Below, in pieces: positions 32,308 to 45,200 of a stretch of DNA of 64,000 bases. Made by a program: the position numbers and the translations under genes. The stretch lies in contig NC_068339.1 in assembly GCF_014633365.1 (NCBI RefSeq), forward strand, positions 12,361,925-12,425,924. The letters are read 5' to 3'. Each line of letters starts with the position of its first letter. Position 1 is the first letter of the stretch. Source of the stretch: Diospyros lotus (lineage: Eukaryota; Streptophyta; Magnoliopsida; Ericales; Ebenaceae). The notes beneath the pieces are model-generated. The model worked only from the letters and a program-made list of their open reading frames with translations, did no database searches and was not told the DNA's origin.

Positions 32308-33690
32308 ATGCAAAACAAACTGGTTCATCTTCATCCAATTCATGAAGCTAATGAAGACAGCCCCTATGGAGACATGAATAGGGAAGAGTTCTACAAGAAG
32401 CACAAAATCCTCCACCAAGAAAGCTTCATCCTCAACAACCAAAACATGAGGATCTTCACCCAATCATGGCGCCCTGCAGATAATTCAACCTCCCCATTAA
32501 AAGGGCTTGTGGCCATGATCCATGGCTATGTCTCAGAGAGCAGCTGGCTCTTTGAGCTCACTGCGCCGTGGCCACGGCCAAGGCCGGCTACTACGTCTGT
32601 GCCCTCGACCTCCCCGGCCATGGCTTCTCCGGCGGCCATCCCGGCCACATCCCCGACATCCGAGCCGCAGTCGACGACTGCACCCAGTTCTTTGACTCTG
32701 CCAGGGCCAACCACCCCAACCTCCCGGCCTTCCTCTACGGCGAGTCTCTGGGAGGCGCCATAGCCATTCTCATTTGCCTCAAACAGAGAAAAATAGAATG
32801 GAAAGGACTGATAATCAGTGGAGCTATGTGTGGAGTCTCAAGCAAGGTATACTGAAGATAACATAAATTAATTAAGATTTAATTCTCAATCAAAATTACT
32901 GTTATCATAGTTGTTCGAGTTTGGTCTACCTATATATATATATTAATTGCTAGTTTATTTATATCAGTTCAACTCGATTGTTGTATTCCAGCAAATTAAT
33001 AAAATATCCACTTGACCACTATTTCCACCCTTGTGGGAGCGCGGGGTAAAGGCGAAAGCGAATATTTTATTCATTCAGATGGCTAGCTAGGTCCGATTAA
33101 ATATCACTGTTATTATCTGTATTTGATTTTAAACAATTTCTATCGATAACTTCTAGATATATATAGAAATAAGAGAGAGAGTGCGTGTACATATAGTACA
33201 TATATATATACAAATATGTATACTTGATGTATATATTTTGTTCCTACAGATGAAGCCAGCTTGGCCGCTGGAGAAGCTGCTTCCGGCGGCGGCTTTTATT
33301 GCGCCGACGTGGAAGATAGTAATCACGAGGTCGCCGGAGAGCAAGTCGAACAAGGAGGAGTGGAAGAGGAAGCTGGCGGCGAAGAGCCCCAACCGACCAA
33401 AGTCCGGGAAGCCGACGGCGGCGACGGCCATGGAGTTTCTGAGAGTTTGTAAGGACATAAAGAGGAAGAGCCATGAACTGGAAGTGGCCATGCTGATGCT
33501 TCATGGCGGGGAAGATAGGGTTTGTGACCCTAACACGGCTAGGTTGGTTTATGAGGCAGCGGCCAGTAAGGACAAGAGCTTCAAGATCTTTCCTGGCATG
33601 GGGCATCAGTTCATTCGTGAGCCAAATGAGACTGTGGATTTGGTGTTTGGGACTATGCTGTCTTGGATCGAAGAAAGAGCTGCAAGTTGA
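32308..33690 (+). CDS. monoacylglycerol lipase / caffeoylshikimate esterase-like, copy 1, apparent frameshift
   Basis: Two exons, 32308-32846 and 33250-33690, are joined by a GT-AG intron after the SSK codons. The alpha/beta-hydrolase features are the oxyanion HGY, nucleophile motif GESLGG, acid in HGGEDRVCDP and histidine in GMGHQF. The frame breaks near 32565. After WLFELTA two extra bases (or one missing base) are present relative to the intact paralogue at 38147, where LTAVGIAKAG corresponds to LTA then VATAKAGYYV in the next frame. Downstream the frame is open to the stop. The break falls in a GC-rich run, so either a young pseudogene or a sequence error is possible. Restoring the frame would give a ~325-residue protein. 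The family hydrolyses monoacylglycerol or caffeoyl shikimate. Confidence 0.82.
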
Positions 33691-34080
33691 TCGGAAGCTA
33701 CGGGCTGGGACTGAGGAGAGTAGTACTGTTCAATTAGCTAAGACTTAAAGAGTGTCCACATATTTGACAAATTACACACATCCCCGCAATTTGCTGATAT
33801 AGACAACACATGAGTTGTATTTTAATCGGTAAATAAATTATAAAAAAAAAAACCCAACTTAATTTATTTTTTCTTCTTTTAGTTTTCAGCCAATTATCTT
33901 GATTGTGAAATATTAATTAAGAAATAAGAATCCACCTCTCAGATAGATGAGGGTAAATTAATAAATCCCGAACTCGTTCTAAAAAAAAAACCACAAATCT
34001 AATTCCTAATTAGAAACTTTCTTCAATCCTTTGCTGATAAAAGTTAAAACTCTAAAATTAAAAAATAAAAAATCGACTTA
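33691..34080. other. 3' flank of hydrolase copy 1
   Basis: AT-rich, no gene seen. It ends at the TTA target site of the MITE at 34081. Confidence 0.5.
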
Positions 34081-34670
34081 GGAGCTGTTTGTTGCAACTT
34101 AAAAGCTGTAATTTTTAATTTCTATCTTCAAAAAAATAGATATGTAGTGTTTGTTTTAACTTTTAGAATTCTACCTTATAGTTTTTCTAGGTTTTAGAAA
34201 AGGTAGAAGTTAGCTTTTTTAAAACTGGGGTACCCAGATTCTACAACTTCTGATTAAACATTTACAGTTTTTTGACAATTTTACCCCTATTTTTAACAAA
34301 GAATTACTCTTCTGTCTACGCAATCAAGGGTCTCTCTTCTCCACAGCCATCTCCATTTTCAAATCTCTTCTTCTCTCTCACCATCTCCCTTTCTTTCTAT
34401 TCACTAATTAATTTTTTTATAACACTTAAAACTTATATATATATACTAATTAATTTTTAAATTATCATTATATAACTATTAAGGGTATTGTGGAAAATTA
34501 TACAAAAATAAGTTATTTTACAGCTTATAGTATCAAATACCACAATTGTTTAACTACAAGTTCTGAGAAGTTGTAACAAACAAGTTCACAACTTATTCTA
34601 AGTTTTAGAAACTATAATCTAAGAAGTCAGAAATTATAATTTCTTTAATTAAGTTACAACAAATGGGGCC
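34081..34670. mobile_element. Tourist/PIF-Harbinger-like MITE
   Basis: Terminal inverted repeats GGAGCTGTTTGTTGCAACTT (34081-34100) and AAGTTACAACAAATGGGGCC (34651-34670) match imperfectly. TTA flanks both ends (34078-34080, 34671-34673), the hallmark target duplication of PIF/Harbinger elements. 590 bp, AT-rich, non-coding. Confidence 0.8.
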
Positions 34671-34673
34671 TTA

Positions 34674-37600
34674 ATATTATTAGAAATGCGAGAACAGCAA
34701 GTTGATAGGATCTCTCTTTTTTCGTCCTTAGGTCTCATGTGACACTATTTTTAATTTTATTTATTTTTTTATTTACTTTAATTCAATTTTAAATTACCAT
34801 TTACCAATATAATAAATTAGGGTAGATAAGCTGGCAATAGTAATTTGTCACTTAAAAACCTAAATTTAGGATCAATTAGGGACAAAACTTAACATATAAA
34901 TCAATAATCATGTGAGTTTTGGATTCCTCTATTACAAAATTAAAATTTGTTTATTTATTTTTAACAATTGATTACCCTATTTTAGATACTTTGATTCTTA
35001 CACACAAGATTGTCATTAATTACTTTTAAAAAATACTAAACACATATAGAGCACTGTTCTTAAAATTTAATTATTTACGTATCTAACATCCATTTTGACA
35101 ATTGGAAAGGGGTCACATTAAACTGTTATTTACTGTAGAAAAATCTTAGAATAGCATTTGTAAGTAGAAATCTGTACTTTGCCATTGAACAAAATATATC
35201 CATAGGGTGTATATAAATCCACCGAGCAAATATATAAATTCAATAAAGATAATGCTATTTGGTTCTAATTTGGTCGGAAATGATAATTTTACTGTATCAA
35301 ATGTCCCTAAAATGTAAAATGGACTAGAAGTGGACGTGGAAATAAAATGTAAAATAATGCCAATTTTGTGAAAATATAACTTGGGCCAGATGGTCCAAGA
35401 ACTAGACGGACATGCTAAAATCGAATATATTGAAATTGTGTGAAAAAATTAAATCAAACTGACCGAACAAATACTAAAATGGAGCAATCAAAAATTGAAC
35501 AAATACGAAAAAAATTGAAGAAAAAAAACCCAAAAAAACCAACAAAATTAAAAAATTACATGAGAAAGTTTTCCAATTACTCGAGTAAGATTTTCTAATT
35601 ACTCAAGTAAATAATAAAGTTATCTAAGTAAATCTAGATATTACTCGACTAACAAAAAAGATTAGTAGATTATTTTTTGAAACAGAGAAAAGTTAAAAAA
35701 CTCTTTATTTATTATTCGACTATTCTTGAGATTGTAAGCGAGTAATTCAATTTGTACTCAACTATTGAGTAATATTAATAGATTAATTTTTAGAACATAA
35801 AGTGAATTGATTTCAAACTATTATTACTTGAATAACGAGCAATATTAATTGATTAATCTATGAAATTACGTGAATAATTATTTTATCATTACTCTTACCA
35901 AGAATTGTAACCCATTGGGCCTATTTGTTAGGCCGATACCCTTGTTGAATATTCATATCGGCCCAATTTGTTTTTATTCAAATGAGTACAAGACAAATTG
36001 CAATCACCAAATTTGAGAATAATTAATTAAATTATAAATTATCAAATAGATGTTTGTCAATTATAATATAAACTGAAAAAAGTGAGATACGTAAAATATT
36101 AATATTTATTAAATTTATTTAGTAATATTTGAAAAAAAAAAATTTGTGACTTTTTATTTGAAATTTTTCGTGTAAAATTATTTCTCTTCTCTCTTTAGAA
36201 TCTTATAAATAAGAAAAAACGACATATATGTCTTTCAACGTATTTTTAAAAATTTAACAAACAGTCTAATAAAAATCTTGAAATATTTTTCATTTTTATC
36301 TTGATTATTTTATATATTGATTTGAAAAATATTTTAATTTTATGTTGATATAATTTTATTTTACCTATATTAATAAACAGGGTGTGTAAATAGTAAATAC
36401 AACTCAAAACCAAGGAGAAGTTAAGTAAAATTTTAAAAATCATGCACAAATCAGGGACAGAAATTAAATCAAAATATCTGATAAAGCGAAAACGGTCAGG
36501 GAAAAGGCCAACTACCAATTCTCTATTCTCATTTAAAAAAAAAAAAGGAAAAAAAAAAACCAGTTCCGTACTGCCTCTTCACATTTTGAGGAGGACTCCT
36601 CGGCTTTTTCCGACTATTTCGGCCGATTTTCCAAGCTTACAAAACTCAACTGATTGATCCGTATGTGGTCCTCTCCATTCATCACAAATTAGAGGGCTGA
36701 AAACGAAAATGTAGGCCAAACCACTCACAAATGTTCGGTCAAAATCCGTACATAAATCTTAATCTCATTACATGCACGGATATAGCTACATAAATTTTAA
36801 ATTTCAATTATATTTATTTATGCTATATTTTATTTGAATTAATAAATTTTATATTAAATGGAGAGTACTTAAAACTCTTTTATTTTATTCTCTATAGTTT
36901 GACGTGAGTTTGATTATAAATAAGATAATCAAAGGCGAATCTAAAAATTTAGAATACAGGAGTTGGTCTTTGAACACAAAGGAAAATGAAGAGAACGGGA
37001 AGGCAAGGGTTGGTCAATGATCTCCTCTTCTCCTCATGCACGAGTTGATTTGTGGCTTAAATAATTAATTTATATATATATATTTACACGGGAATTTAGA
37101 TTAATACATGTTGAGATTCAGCCTAGCCCTCATCGCACTTATATTATACGAAAATAAAAAACGTTTTTAATAGAAAATTGAAACGAGAAAACGGATATTT
37201 TTTTTAAAAAATAGATATAAATAGAGTTCAAAACGAGAATGAAAAACATTTCGGAAACGTTTCAAAAACGATTCCTATAAGATATTTTCGTGTAACCTAG
37301 CCTTGGACCGTCTAGGTAGATAACACTCATTTTTATCTAAAAGAAATATGCTTGATGAATTTTCTCCGTGAACGCTTGAGTTAATGAACCAGGCTGACCG
37401 AAGGACATTAGGGCAAATTGACACGCTTTTTCACTTGACAAAGCAACCATTCAATGTCTTAGAAGAAGAGTACTAGAGGAGTGTCCCCAGCCACGGCAAA
37501 GGTAGTTGGTGCGAGTTAATTGCTGCCCAAAGGAGAGCAGCTAATTAGTTAGACGTTAGAATTGTTGGTGGGGGCTTTGATTATGGCAGATGGAACCTTG

Positions 37601-38070
37601 GCCACTATAGTGATAGCTGTGATCAGTAAACTTCAAAACTAAGTCCCTCAAGGGCCCTGTACCACAAGATGAAAACTCTAGCCATATACCGTAGATTTGG
37701 CACCAAATGGATGAAAATCTACACCCCCTTTGGAAGATCCAGTGGCAGGGAGATTGGAGAGAAGCAAAACCCATCATCTATAGTGTCATTCAAGTATAAG
37801 TTGGAAAAGGATCGCTTTTGTTACTTGTTCTTTAAAGAGTCAGAATTCACGACTCAGGCAAAGGAACAACCATATGCATTAACTACGTACCAAGGCTTAA
37901 TTACTCTCTAACTGATACATACCCATCGTGTAGAGTTCACAGTTTATGAACTTATGGCATGTATCATTATCTATCATCATGATGTGCAATCTGCTTTCAT
38001 TTATTGCCCAGCTTCAGCATGGTTGGAGAGGAGAAACAGCTGAAAAATCAACAACAGAGCAGAAGAGCAG
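34674..38070. other. AT-rich intergenic region without a recognisable gene
   Basis: No coding region, RNA gene or complete element found. At 35577-35650 the palindrome-like ATTACTCGAGTAA recurs with variations. A faint gene-like GC rise at 37550-37950 contains only short frames I cannot support. Confidence 0.5.
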
Positions 38071-38079
38071 TATATAAAC
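38071..38079 (+). promoter_or_regulatory. TATA box of hydrolase copy 2
   Basis: TATATAAAC lies 76 bases before the start codon at 38147, predicting transcription start near 38100 and a short leader. Confidence 0.65.
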
Positions 38080-38146
38080 AGAAAGAAGAACTGAAAGTGC
38101 CCATTCTCCGCAGCTCCCTATTCCTCGGACACAAGGACAATTCAAG

Positions 38147-39133
38147 ATGGCTCACCCAATACTTGAAGCCAACGAAAACAGCCCCTTTGGAGGCCTCACA
38201 AGGGAAGAGTTCCACAAGAAACACCACATACTCCACCAAGAATGCTTCATGTTGAACAAGAAAAGCATGAAAATATTCACTCAGTCCTGGCAGCCTGACC
38301 CGAGCCCAGGCCAGTTACGAGGGCTCGTGGCCATGATCCACGGGTACATGGATGAAAGCAGCTGGTTAAATCAGCTAACGGCAGTGGGTATAGCTAAAGC
38401 TGGATTCTATGTTTGTGCACTTGACCTCCCAGGCCATGGCTACTCCGATGGCCCCAAAAACCACATCCCGGATATCCAGCCTGTGGTTGAGGACTGCATC
38501 CAGTTCTTTGACTCTGTCAGGGGAAACCGCCCAAATCTCCCAGCTTTCCTGTTTGGCCAATCTCTAGGAGGGGCCATAGCCACACTAATATGCCTAAAAC
38601 AAAAGAGTGAGTGGAGTGGCCTGGTTCTAGATGGAGCTATGTGTGGGGTTTCAAAGAAGTTCAAGCCAATTTGGCCTCTGGAGGAGCTGCTGCCTGTGGC
38701 TGCTTTCATTGCACCCACTTGGCAAATAGCAGTCACAGAGTGCCCTTTGAAGAAGTCACACAAGGAGGAGTGGAAGAGGAAGCTGATCAAGAAGAACCCA
38801 AACCACTTGGCCAATCGCAAGGTGACTGCGGCTAGCGCACTGGAGTTTCTGAGAGTCTGTGACCACATAACTAGGAACTGCCATGGACTGGAAGTTCCTG
38901 TTCTGTTGGTGCATGGTGGGGAAGACAAGATTTGTGATCCCAAATCAGCAAGTCTGTTCCATGATTCAGTGAGAAGTAAGGACAAGACTCTGAAGATTTT
39001 TGCAGGTATGTGGCATATGTTCCTTGGTGAGCCAAATGAGACTGTTGAGTTTGTGTTTGGGACTATACTCTCATGGATTGGAGAAAGGGCAGACAAAGCT
39101 ACTCAGCCAGAAGCCTCCTTGGTTGAGAAGTAG
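38147..39133 (+). CDS. monoacylglycerol lipase / caffeoylshikimate esterase-like hydrolase, copy 2, 328 aa
   Basis: Intact, intronless alpha/beta hydrolase. Oxyanion HGY at 65-67; nucleophile Ser139 in GQSLGG; acid probably Asp260 in HGGEDKICDP; His290 in GMWHMF. The serine motif has Leu where GHSMGG is commoner. Length and the N-terminal EEFHKKHHILHQE block fit the plant MAGL/CSE group. Members of this group cleave monoacylglycerols or lysophospholipids, and one (CSE) makes caffeate from caffeoyl shikimate in lignin synthesis; sequence alone does not decide the substrate. No signal peptide. It is a paralogue of 32308-33690 in the same orientation, ~4.5 kb away, so a local duplication. The start is the only ATG fitting the conserved N-terminus. 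Confidence 0.94.
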   Translation: MAHPILEANENSPFGGLTREEFHKKHHILHQECFMLNKKSMKIFTQSWQPDPSPGQLRGLVAMIHGYMDESSWLNQLTAVGIAKAGFYVCALDLPGHGYSDGPKNHIPDIQPVVEDCIQFFDSVRGNRPNLPAFLFGQSLGGAIATLICLKQKSEWSGLVLDGAMCGVSKKFKPIWPLEELLPVAAFIAPTWQIAVTECPLKKSHKEEWKRKLIKKNPNHLANRKVTAASALEFLRVCDHITRNCHGLEVPVLLVHGGEDKICDPKSASLFHDSVRSKDKTLKIFAGMWHMFLGEPNETVEFVFGTILSWIGERADKATQPEASLVEK

Positions 39134-40987
39134 GAGATGCGAAGTATTATTATGAGAATGCAGTGATATGGGTAAACCATGAGGATTACCCATTTGTTTT
39201 CACCGACTCTATGTTATTGAATGACACTTCTACCGATGATAATTTTGCTTCATAATTTTCTAGGTTTTGCTGTCACGTTATTCTACTAGAAATGTTTGTA
39301 TAAAATATTTGTAAATATTTCATCAGCAGCATATACATCTTTAATGTTTTTTTTGGCAAAAGGCATAAATTTGCTCTATAACTTTGGTCTTTTAGTCATT
39401 TAACCCCTCCAACTTTAAAGTAAATCTCTTGTCCTATTAAATTTTTAATTTTAGAACAATAATACATACACCTCGATTTCTGATTTAATAACAATCACAC
39501 ACTCTACTTACCAATATATTGTGCATGAGTTACGTCTGATATTTTATACTAAATCTTGATATTTTATACTTTTAAGAATCAAAAATTATATTTTTTAATT
39601 ATTAAAAGTGACGGTATGCATTAAGCCTTTTGTGTTTTTGTTTGAGGTCATGACCAGATATCTTGGCTTGTGGTCCAGCGTGGTGGTTGTTGGTTCCTCC
39701 TCTCTTGCCATTAATTTTGTTGCTCGTTTAAGTCTTTTTCCACTTCCTCATACAGTTGACAGCCATTTCAATCAAAACTCATTTAACTAGTACTAGCTAG
39801 TACTATCTATATATATAGAATATTCACAATAATAAATAATGATATTAGTATTATATTTTGATTCTGTCTCACAATTTTTGTTATAATAATAGTAATAAGC
39901 AATATATCATTCTTCTTCTTCTAAACATTCGATATTAATTCCAGTGGTATCATAGTTATTAAAATATATAAATTTTCTTTTTTCAAAAATTCACTATGAA
40001 CAAAAAGGTTCCCCACTCCCCAAAGGTCCAGGACTGAGGACCACCCCCCCCCCCCCACATGAAAGCCCACCACTGCCACTTGGCAAGCAGAGGACATCTT
40101 TCCATGTGATATCCAATCTCGAGAAAAGACAAGTAATTATTTATTCACAATCAGCATGAATTCATCTAATTCACACATTTTTATTAGAAAAATAAAAAAA
40201 AAATCAGCTAGAAATGTGTAATTTTTTAATAAAAATATGTCAACTAAATTAAACATTCATCTTTAATTTAAATAAATAATATCACTCTAATTATAATCAT
40301 ATTAATTACATGAATTTTAAAATTATAAAAATATTTATAATTTTGTTGGATAAAATCAACATATAACCTCATTAACATAGAAATAGATAAAAGGGTATCG
40401 ACAGACATGGGAATAAATTTTGTTAAATAGATCTTTCATACTTGGAATTGATGAATAATTATTCATTAAGTTAGTGGGGATCTAACTTATGTTTTAATCT
40501 ATTTGAACATTTTAATGTATTTGAACATTAGGTGGGCTTCACTCACATGCTACATAACATTATGGGATGGGTTAGATTGAGAAAAATGTAATCGCTTGAA
40601 CAGTTTGTATCAAAGTGGAGCACTACCATTAAAGCAACTCACTCAACTTTCAATTGTTTGTCACGGATTGTAAGACAAAGGAATTACGAGTTCAATGATT
40701 ATAATCTCAATCTCACACACAGAGGATCCAGAACCAGATTGAGAAAGAAAAGTATCTTGTCTTTTTTTTTTTTATCTGAATCGGGACTGTGTTTATGAAC
40801 AATAACAGGAGGAATATATTTATGAACGGTGAAGCGGTAAAAGACAAGGGAAGGAGCGGCGGATTTGACCGCTCTCCCTGACTCTCCGACAAGAACTCAC
40901 GCGTTGTTCTATCTAAATTTTTAACTATTGGCCTTTAAAACGTTTCAAAATCAATTTGCTTGTGAGTGTGTGTTCAATCTGTGTTGT
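39134..40987. other. intergenic, no gene seen
   Basis: AT-rich. A run of 13 C at 40044-40056 and short AT repeats are present. Nothing resembling an exon is supportable. Confidence 0.5.
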
Positions 40988-41038
40988 AGAGAGAGAGAGA
41001 GAGAGAGAGGAAGTTACTTGAGAGAGAGAGAGAGAGAG
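40988..41038 (+). repeat. two (GA)n tracts in the leader of the small membrane-protein gene
   Basis: Two GA microsatellites (about 40988-41010 and 41020-41038) end six bases before the start codon at 41044. GA-rich leaders are frequent in plants and are bound by BBR/BPC factors. Confidence 0.75.
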
Positions 41039-41043
41039 TTGAG

Positions 41044-41463
41044 ATGATGAATTATTGGCGGTACGGTGGCGCTTCGGCAGTGTACTTGCCGTTGATAGTG
41101 ATCCTCCTCGCAGGACGATCGGAGTGCCGGGAACTCAGGCCGGCGGACCACGGACTGGAGACTCAGAGCAATGCGACGGCGATCACGGAGGATTCGCCGG
41201 AAATGCTGTCGTTCTTCGGCGGAGCGAGCACGTGGACTGCGGCGGCGAACATGCCTTTGCCGGAGGCGAAGAACATGAGCGGCGAGGCGTCATGGTGGCG
41301 GCAGCAGCACAGATCCGGCGGTGGATGGAAGGATCACTGGAGGAAGGGCCTGGTGGTGGCTACCGTGGCGTGCGGAGCGACCGGAATTGGTTTTCTGCTC
41401 GTAGCGGCGTTGCTTTTCTTCTTTCAGTACCAAAAGAAAAGGTCCGGTGGAAGCGCCAAGTAG
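41044..41463 (+). CDS. small secreted/type I membrane protein, 139 aa, unknown function
   Basis: Residues 1-28 form a hydrophobic signal peptide ending at SEC. It is followed by RELRPADHGLET, a motif I recall from uncharacterised plant proteins, and by SPEMLSFFGGAST. A Trp-rich segment at 84-99 precedes a membrane span at ~103-128 and a short basic tail KKRSGG. Two N-glycosylation sites are possible (NATA 43-46, NMSG 77-80). GC content is clearly higher than the flanks, which supports coding. The second Met at residue 2 could also be the start. It is convergent with the Arf-GAP gene that ends at 42229. Function unknown. Confidence 0.82.
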   Translation: MMNYWRYGGASAVYLPLIVILLAGRSECRELRPADHGLETQSNATAITEDSPEMLSFFGGASTWTAAANMPLPEAKNMSGEASWWRQQHRSGGGWKDHWRKGLVVATVACGATGIGFLLVAALLFFFQYQKKRSGGSAK

Positions 41464-42228
41464 TGCCGCCGCCGCCGCCGCATATCTGGTCGACGCTGAA
41501 GCTTTATCTGGATGCGTTTCTAGTTTTTAGCTTTTTCACTTCTTAGCTATTTCTTTATCAGTTCTTACGATGTACAGTAATGGCACATGGATCAAGTGAA
41601 GTTCTTGCGCTTTCACATTTCTAATGCCATGGCGATTGTAATAACACTTCCACCATTGTGTAAATCTTGGAATATATATTGGAGGTTGCGTATTACCACT
41701 GTTTTCCTGCTGTCTGGTTAATGGGAAAAGAAAAGAAAGCAAAAGAAAGGGAGAGCAAATGTACTCCAAGCAAACAAGTTCATTGGATACAAGATCATGA
41801 AGTGAAAGAGCTGTCGAATAATTGATAGGGAGGGACTTGATCAGCATCCAACTCATGAGAAATTTCCTGCTTGGTTAAGGTAAGGAAAACTGTACTCCAG
41901 GGAAACGGGTTCATTAGATTACAGCATCATGATTCATGAACTGAAACAGCTGCCAATAGGAAACTGATCCCAACAAGAAGCTCAGTAGCAGTTCCTCAAG
42001 ATCCTCAACCATCAGAAATTTTCAAACGGAACAGTACTCCTCGGGGTTTATTTTAATCGAGGAATCACATTATGAGTATCCAGAAATGGGGACAACTGAT
42101 ACTGATGATAAATACAAAAGAAGGAAGCAACAGCTTGCCATGGTTTTCATACAAAGTACAAACAATAATACAACATTCGAGTTCTATTTGGTAATGGTAA
42201 AAGGGGCAATAGTTCTTTACGCTTATCC
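41464..42228. other. region between convergent genes
   Basis: A (GCC)n-type run follows the stop codon of the small membrane-protein gene. The remainder is presumably the two 3' UTRs. No separate gene is supportable. Confidence 0.5.
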
Positions 42229-45200
42229 CTATTGATCAAGCGCTATCCACTCTAGTTCTAGATCTAGCTCTCCGGACTCCACATTCTGGAGCTTGAGGAA
42301 TATTTCCTGCTTCACCTTGCCATCAACTATGTTTACAATGCTGTCCTCTTTGAGGGCATTGTCATGCGACTTCAGCCATTTCCCAATCTGCATGTTCCCA
42401 AACATTTCGGGATCACCATATGCCATTGCTGAGGTTATCATTGGTTGGATATCGACCTCAGCTTCCCCCATAACATCATCAGCTGAGAACGTGTCATGAT
42501 CGTACACTTCCTGCAGTAGAAAAGTTGCAAGGCTGGATGAGCTAAAACCATAGTACAGTTGAGGTCAGAAAAGCATTGACATACTGATCGAAGCATTTGT
42601 GTGCTTAGGGATCAGATAGATCATTATGCTGATTCGCTAAGGTACGCAATCAAATTCAGTCGTTCCATCAAAAATGAAAATATTCTTTTACTTATCAAAA
42701 TGAAAATGCAAATATTGAGTTTCAAAACTAAATCTACAGAACACAGGCAGTGCTATACGGTTTTCTGTTAACAACACTAGACGGTTTTCTTCCAAGGGCA
42801 AGAAAGGCCCCTTGCCATCAGAGACCAGCTGCGTCCACATTCTGACTCCCAAATCTTCACCACCGTAGAATGATCAGTATTCTGCACTATGACCGCACAA
42901 AGGAACCTCCTTGTTTAACATATGCTTTACACAGATTTCAGTCCATCCTCAATACAACCCAGGAATCCCCATGTGAACTGATGGCACACTTGTGACAACC
43001 CATTGGCTGGGCAATGTGGCTTTTCACCCCAGATCACTATCTCCCTTCTGACTCCTCTCCCTCATTCAATAATGAAAACATCAGGTTCTCCCTCTTGAAA
43101 ATCTACGGAAAAGATCAAAGGATTTCCACCTCAATGGGAGAAGCTTCCTGTTCATCATTTCTCACCCCAGGCTCTTCCCCTTGGTAAAACACAGCATAAC
43201 TATCATTAATAGGCTTGAATTCCCATGGAGAATCAGCCGCTCCGCCCAAATTTTTGTGTTTCTAGAGCACTTTAAAAAGAGTTACTCGCAAGAAGTAGGA
43301 AGTACAAGCATTATTATACCTTTGTCATAATCTTTCTGATCCCTATACAAAAAGTATGAATACAAGTATTTTTTTCACAGGAAATCATCTGCCATACTTC
43401 TCGGTGATGTTTGAAACCAGGTAACGAGTCATATATCACTATGCAGAAGAATGATCTATACAAGAGAAAAAGGAAAGAAATGATCTATGTAAAAAGACAG
43501 ACTTACCACTTTTAAGGGTCCATAATTCTGAGGAACTGAAAGCATGAGTTCCTCATTCCAAACAGGATTCAAGTTGCTCTTCCTTACACTTGTTTGAGCT
43601 TTCTAAGCAAACATGAAAAAAATAAAATGGCAAGTGAGAAACAATGCCATCCATTACTCAGAAGAGAAGCAAGGTGTAATATATTGATGCAATTGGCCCA
43701 TCAGACAAATACATGTACAGGGTGCTGGCAAATGAGAAACACCATTAGCAGTAGTTTGAACAACCGTTGGAACAATGATAGATTATTATGCATCCAATAC
43801 AGAAATATGTTTTCAGCCAAGCAGCTAACTTTTTCTTAAATAAACAAGACACCAATTCTTTTTACTGCCTTTATGTTATTTTTTTTCCTTTTTTTTCTTT
43901 TGGTTTACTTTTTTTGGGCCTATTTGCTACAATGTAGAACTCAAATATGAAAATATGGCAAGTTTTACAGGTTTGGACAAATTATTCATGTCCTTTAAGT
44001 TACAACCCCGACTGAGTGTGCGACTGACCTGCTGGCCAAGAGTCAAGACAACGTAAGGATCACTTGATAGCATGTCTCTGACTGCTAAATTTGTGCCTTT
44101 TAATACTTTTATCTTCAACAATCCAATAAATTCCACCATGCCTTCCTGTCAATAGACTCAACATAAGCTGATACAACAACTAATTTAATACAGCACAAAA
44201 TTGTTACTAAAACCATATCATGTTGATTAATTAGTTAAAACTGGCAAAACCAAGCACAAATTGCATAGCCTCCCCTAAGGTTTTGCCTTCAAATAGTAAT
44301 AGACCCAGTACAAGGAAAATATTCAGGGATGCTCTACTATTAATGCAATGGTCAATTGATAATGGAATACAACAGATAAAAAAAACCAAAATTATTCAAT
44401 TTAATAGAATGTACGCATTAACTCCAGTCAATTTTTAGTTTCCAGTTTGTGACACAAGTAAGCAAATAACAAATGCTACACAGGAAAAAAGTTCCACAAG
44501 AACCCCACCAGTTCTAGTGGATAAATATCCATTCTCATGCATGTTTTAGACATTAGTAATAAAACTAAGATTATTTAGGTAGATTTATCTATTTCAAAGA
44601 GGTCACATTTGAAAAACAATATTTCCTTCAAATGGGGCTCCTAATCATGGAGGGTGGCAACGCATATTTTTTTTAAACGAGAGCAATCTTCATGCCTGAA
44701 GGCTAAACCTCCGGGATACTGGAAAGGTTTACCTGGTAGTAAACCTGGGCCAAAACTAGTCAATTTGATAAGGCCTCGCATCTACATGATAACTCAGAAT
44801 ACATGGCTATATCAGCATCAAGCAGTTTTATCTAACATCAGAATGACAACTCACACAGCTCCACAACAGTTACCGTTTTCTGTGATGAAAATGGACTTTG
44901 AAAACTCTCCATAATCGATTTGGATGAACTTGATTGAATAGAGTTACTTTTGGAAGATCCTGACAAGATCCGCAAGCTAGGTTTCAAAAATTCTTGCAGC
45001 TCATACTTAGACCTGCAAAACAGAAGAAAATAAATAAATTGTAAAATATACCAATCTCACAACCCTCCCCATCAACCATCACATCATCTTCTGAATCACC
45101 CTATCCATTAATGAAATAAAATCACTTCTCTGGTAATTTTCAAGCACAGTTCAAAAGTTGAAAAGGACACAACTAAAAACAGAAAAGACAGTTTAAATAG

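Noticed and set aside
37550..37950. Possible gene with short ORFs on both strands
   Set aside because: No motif, no consistent frame and no splice-compatible continuation; left as intergenic.
38440..39096. 218-codon minus-strand ORF opposite hydrolase copy 2
   Set aside because: Antisense shadow of an intact gene with clear catalytic motifs on the plus strand.
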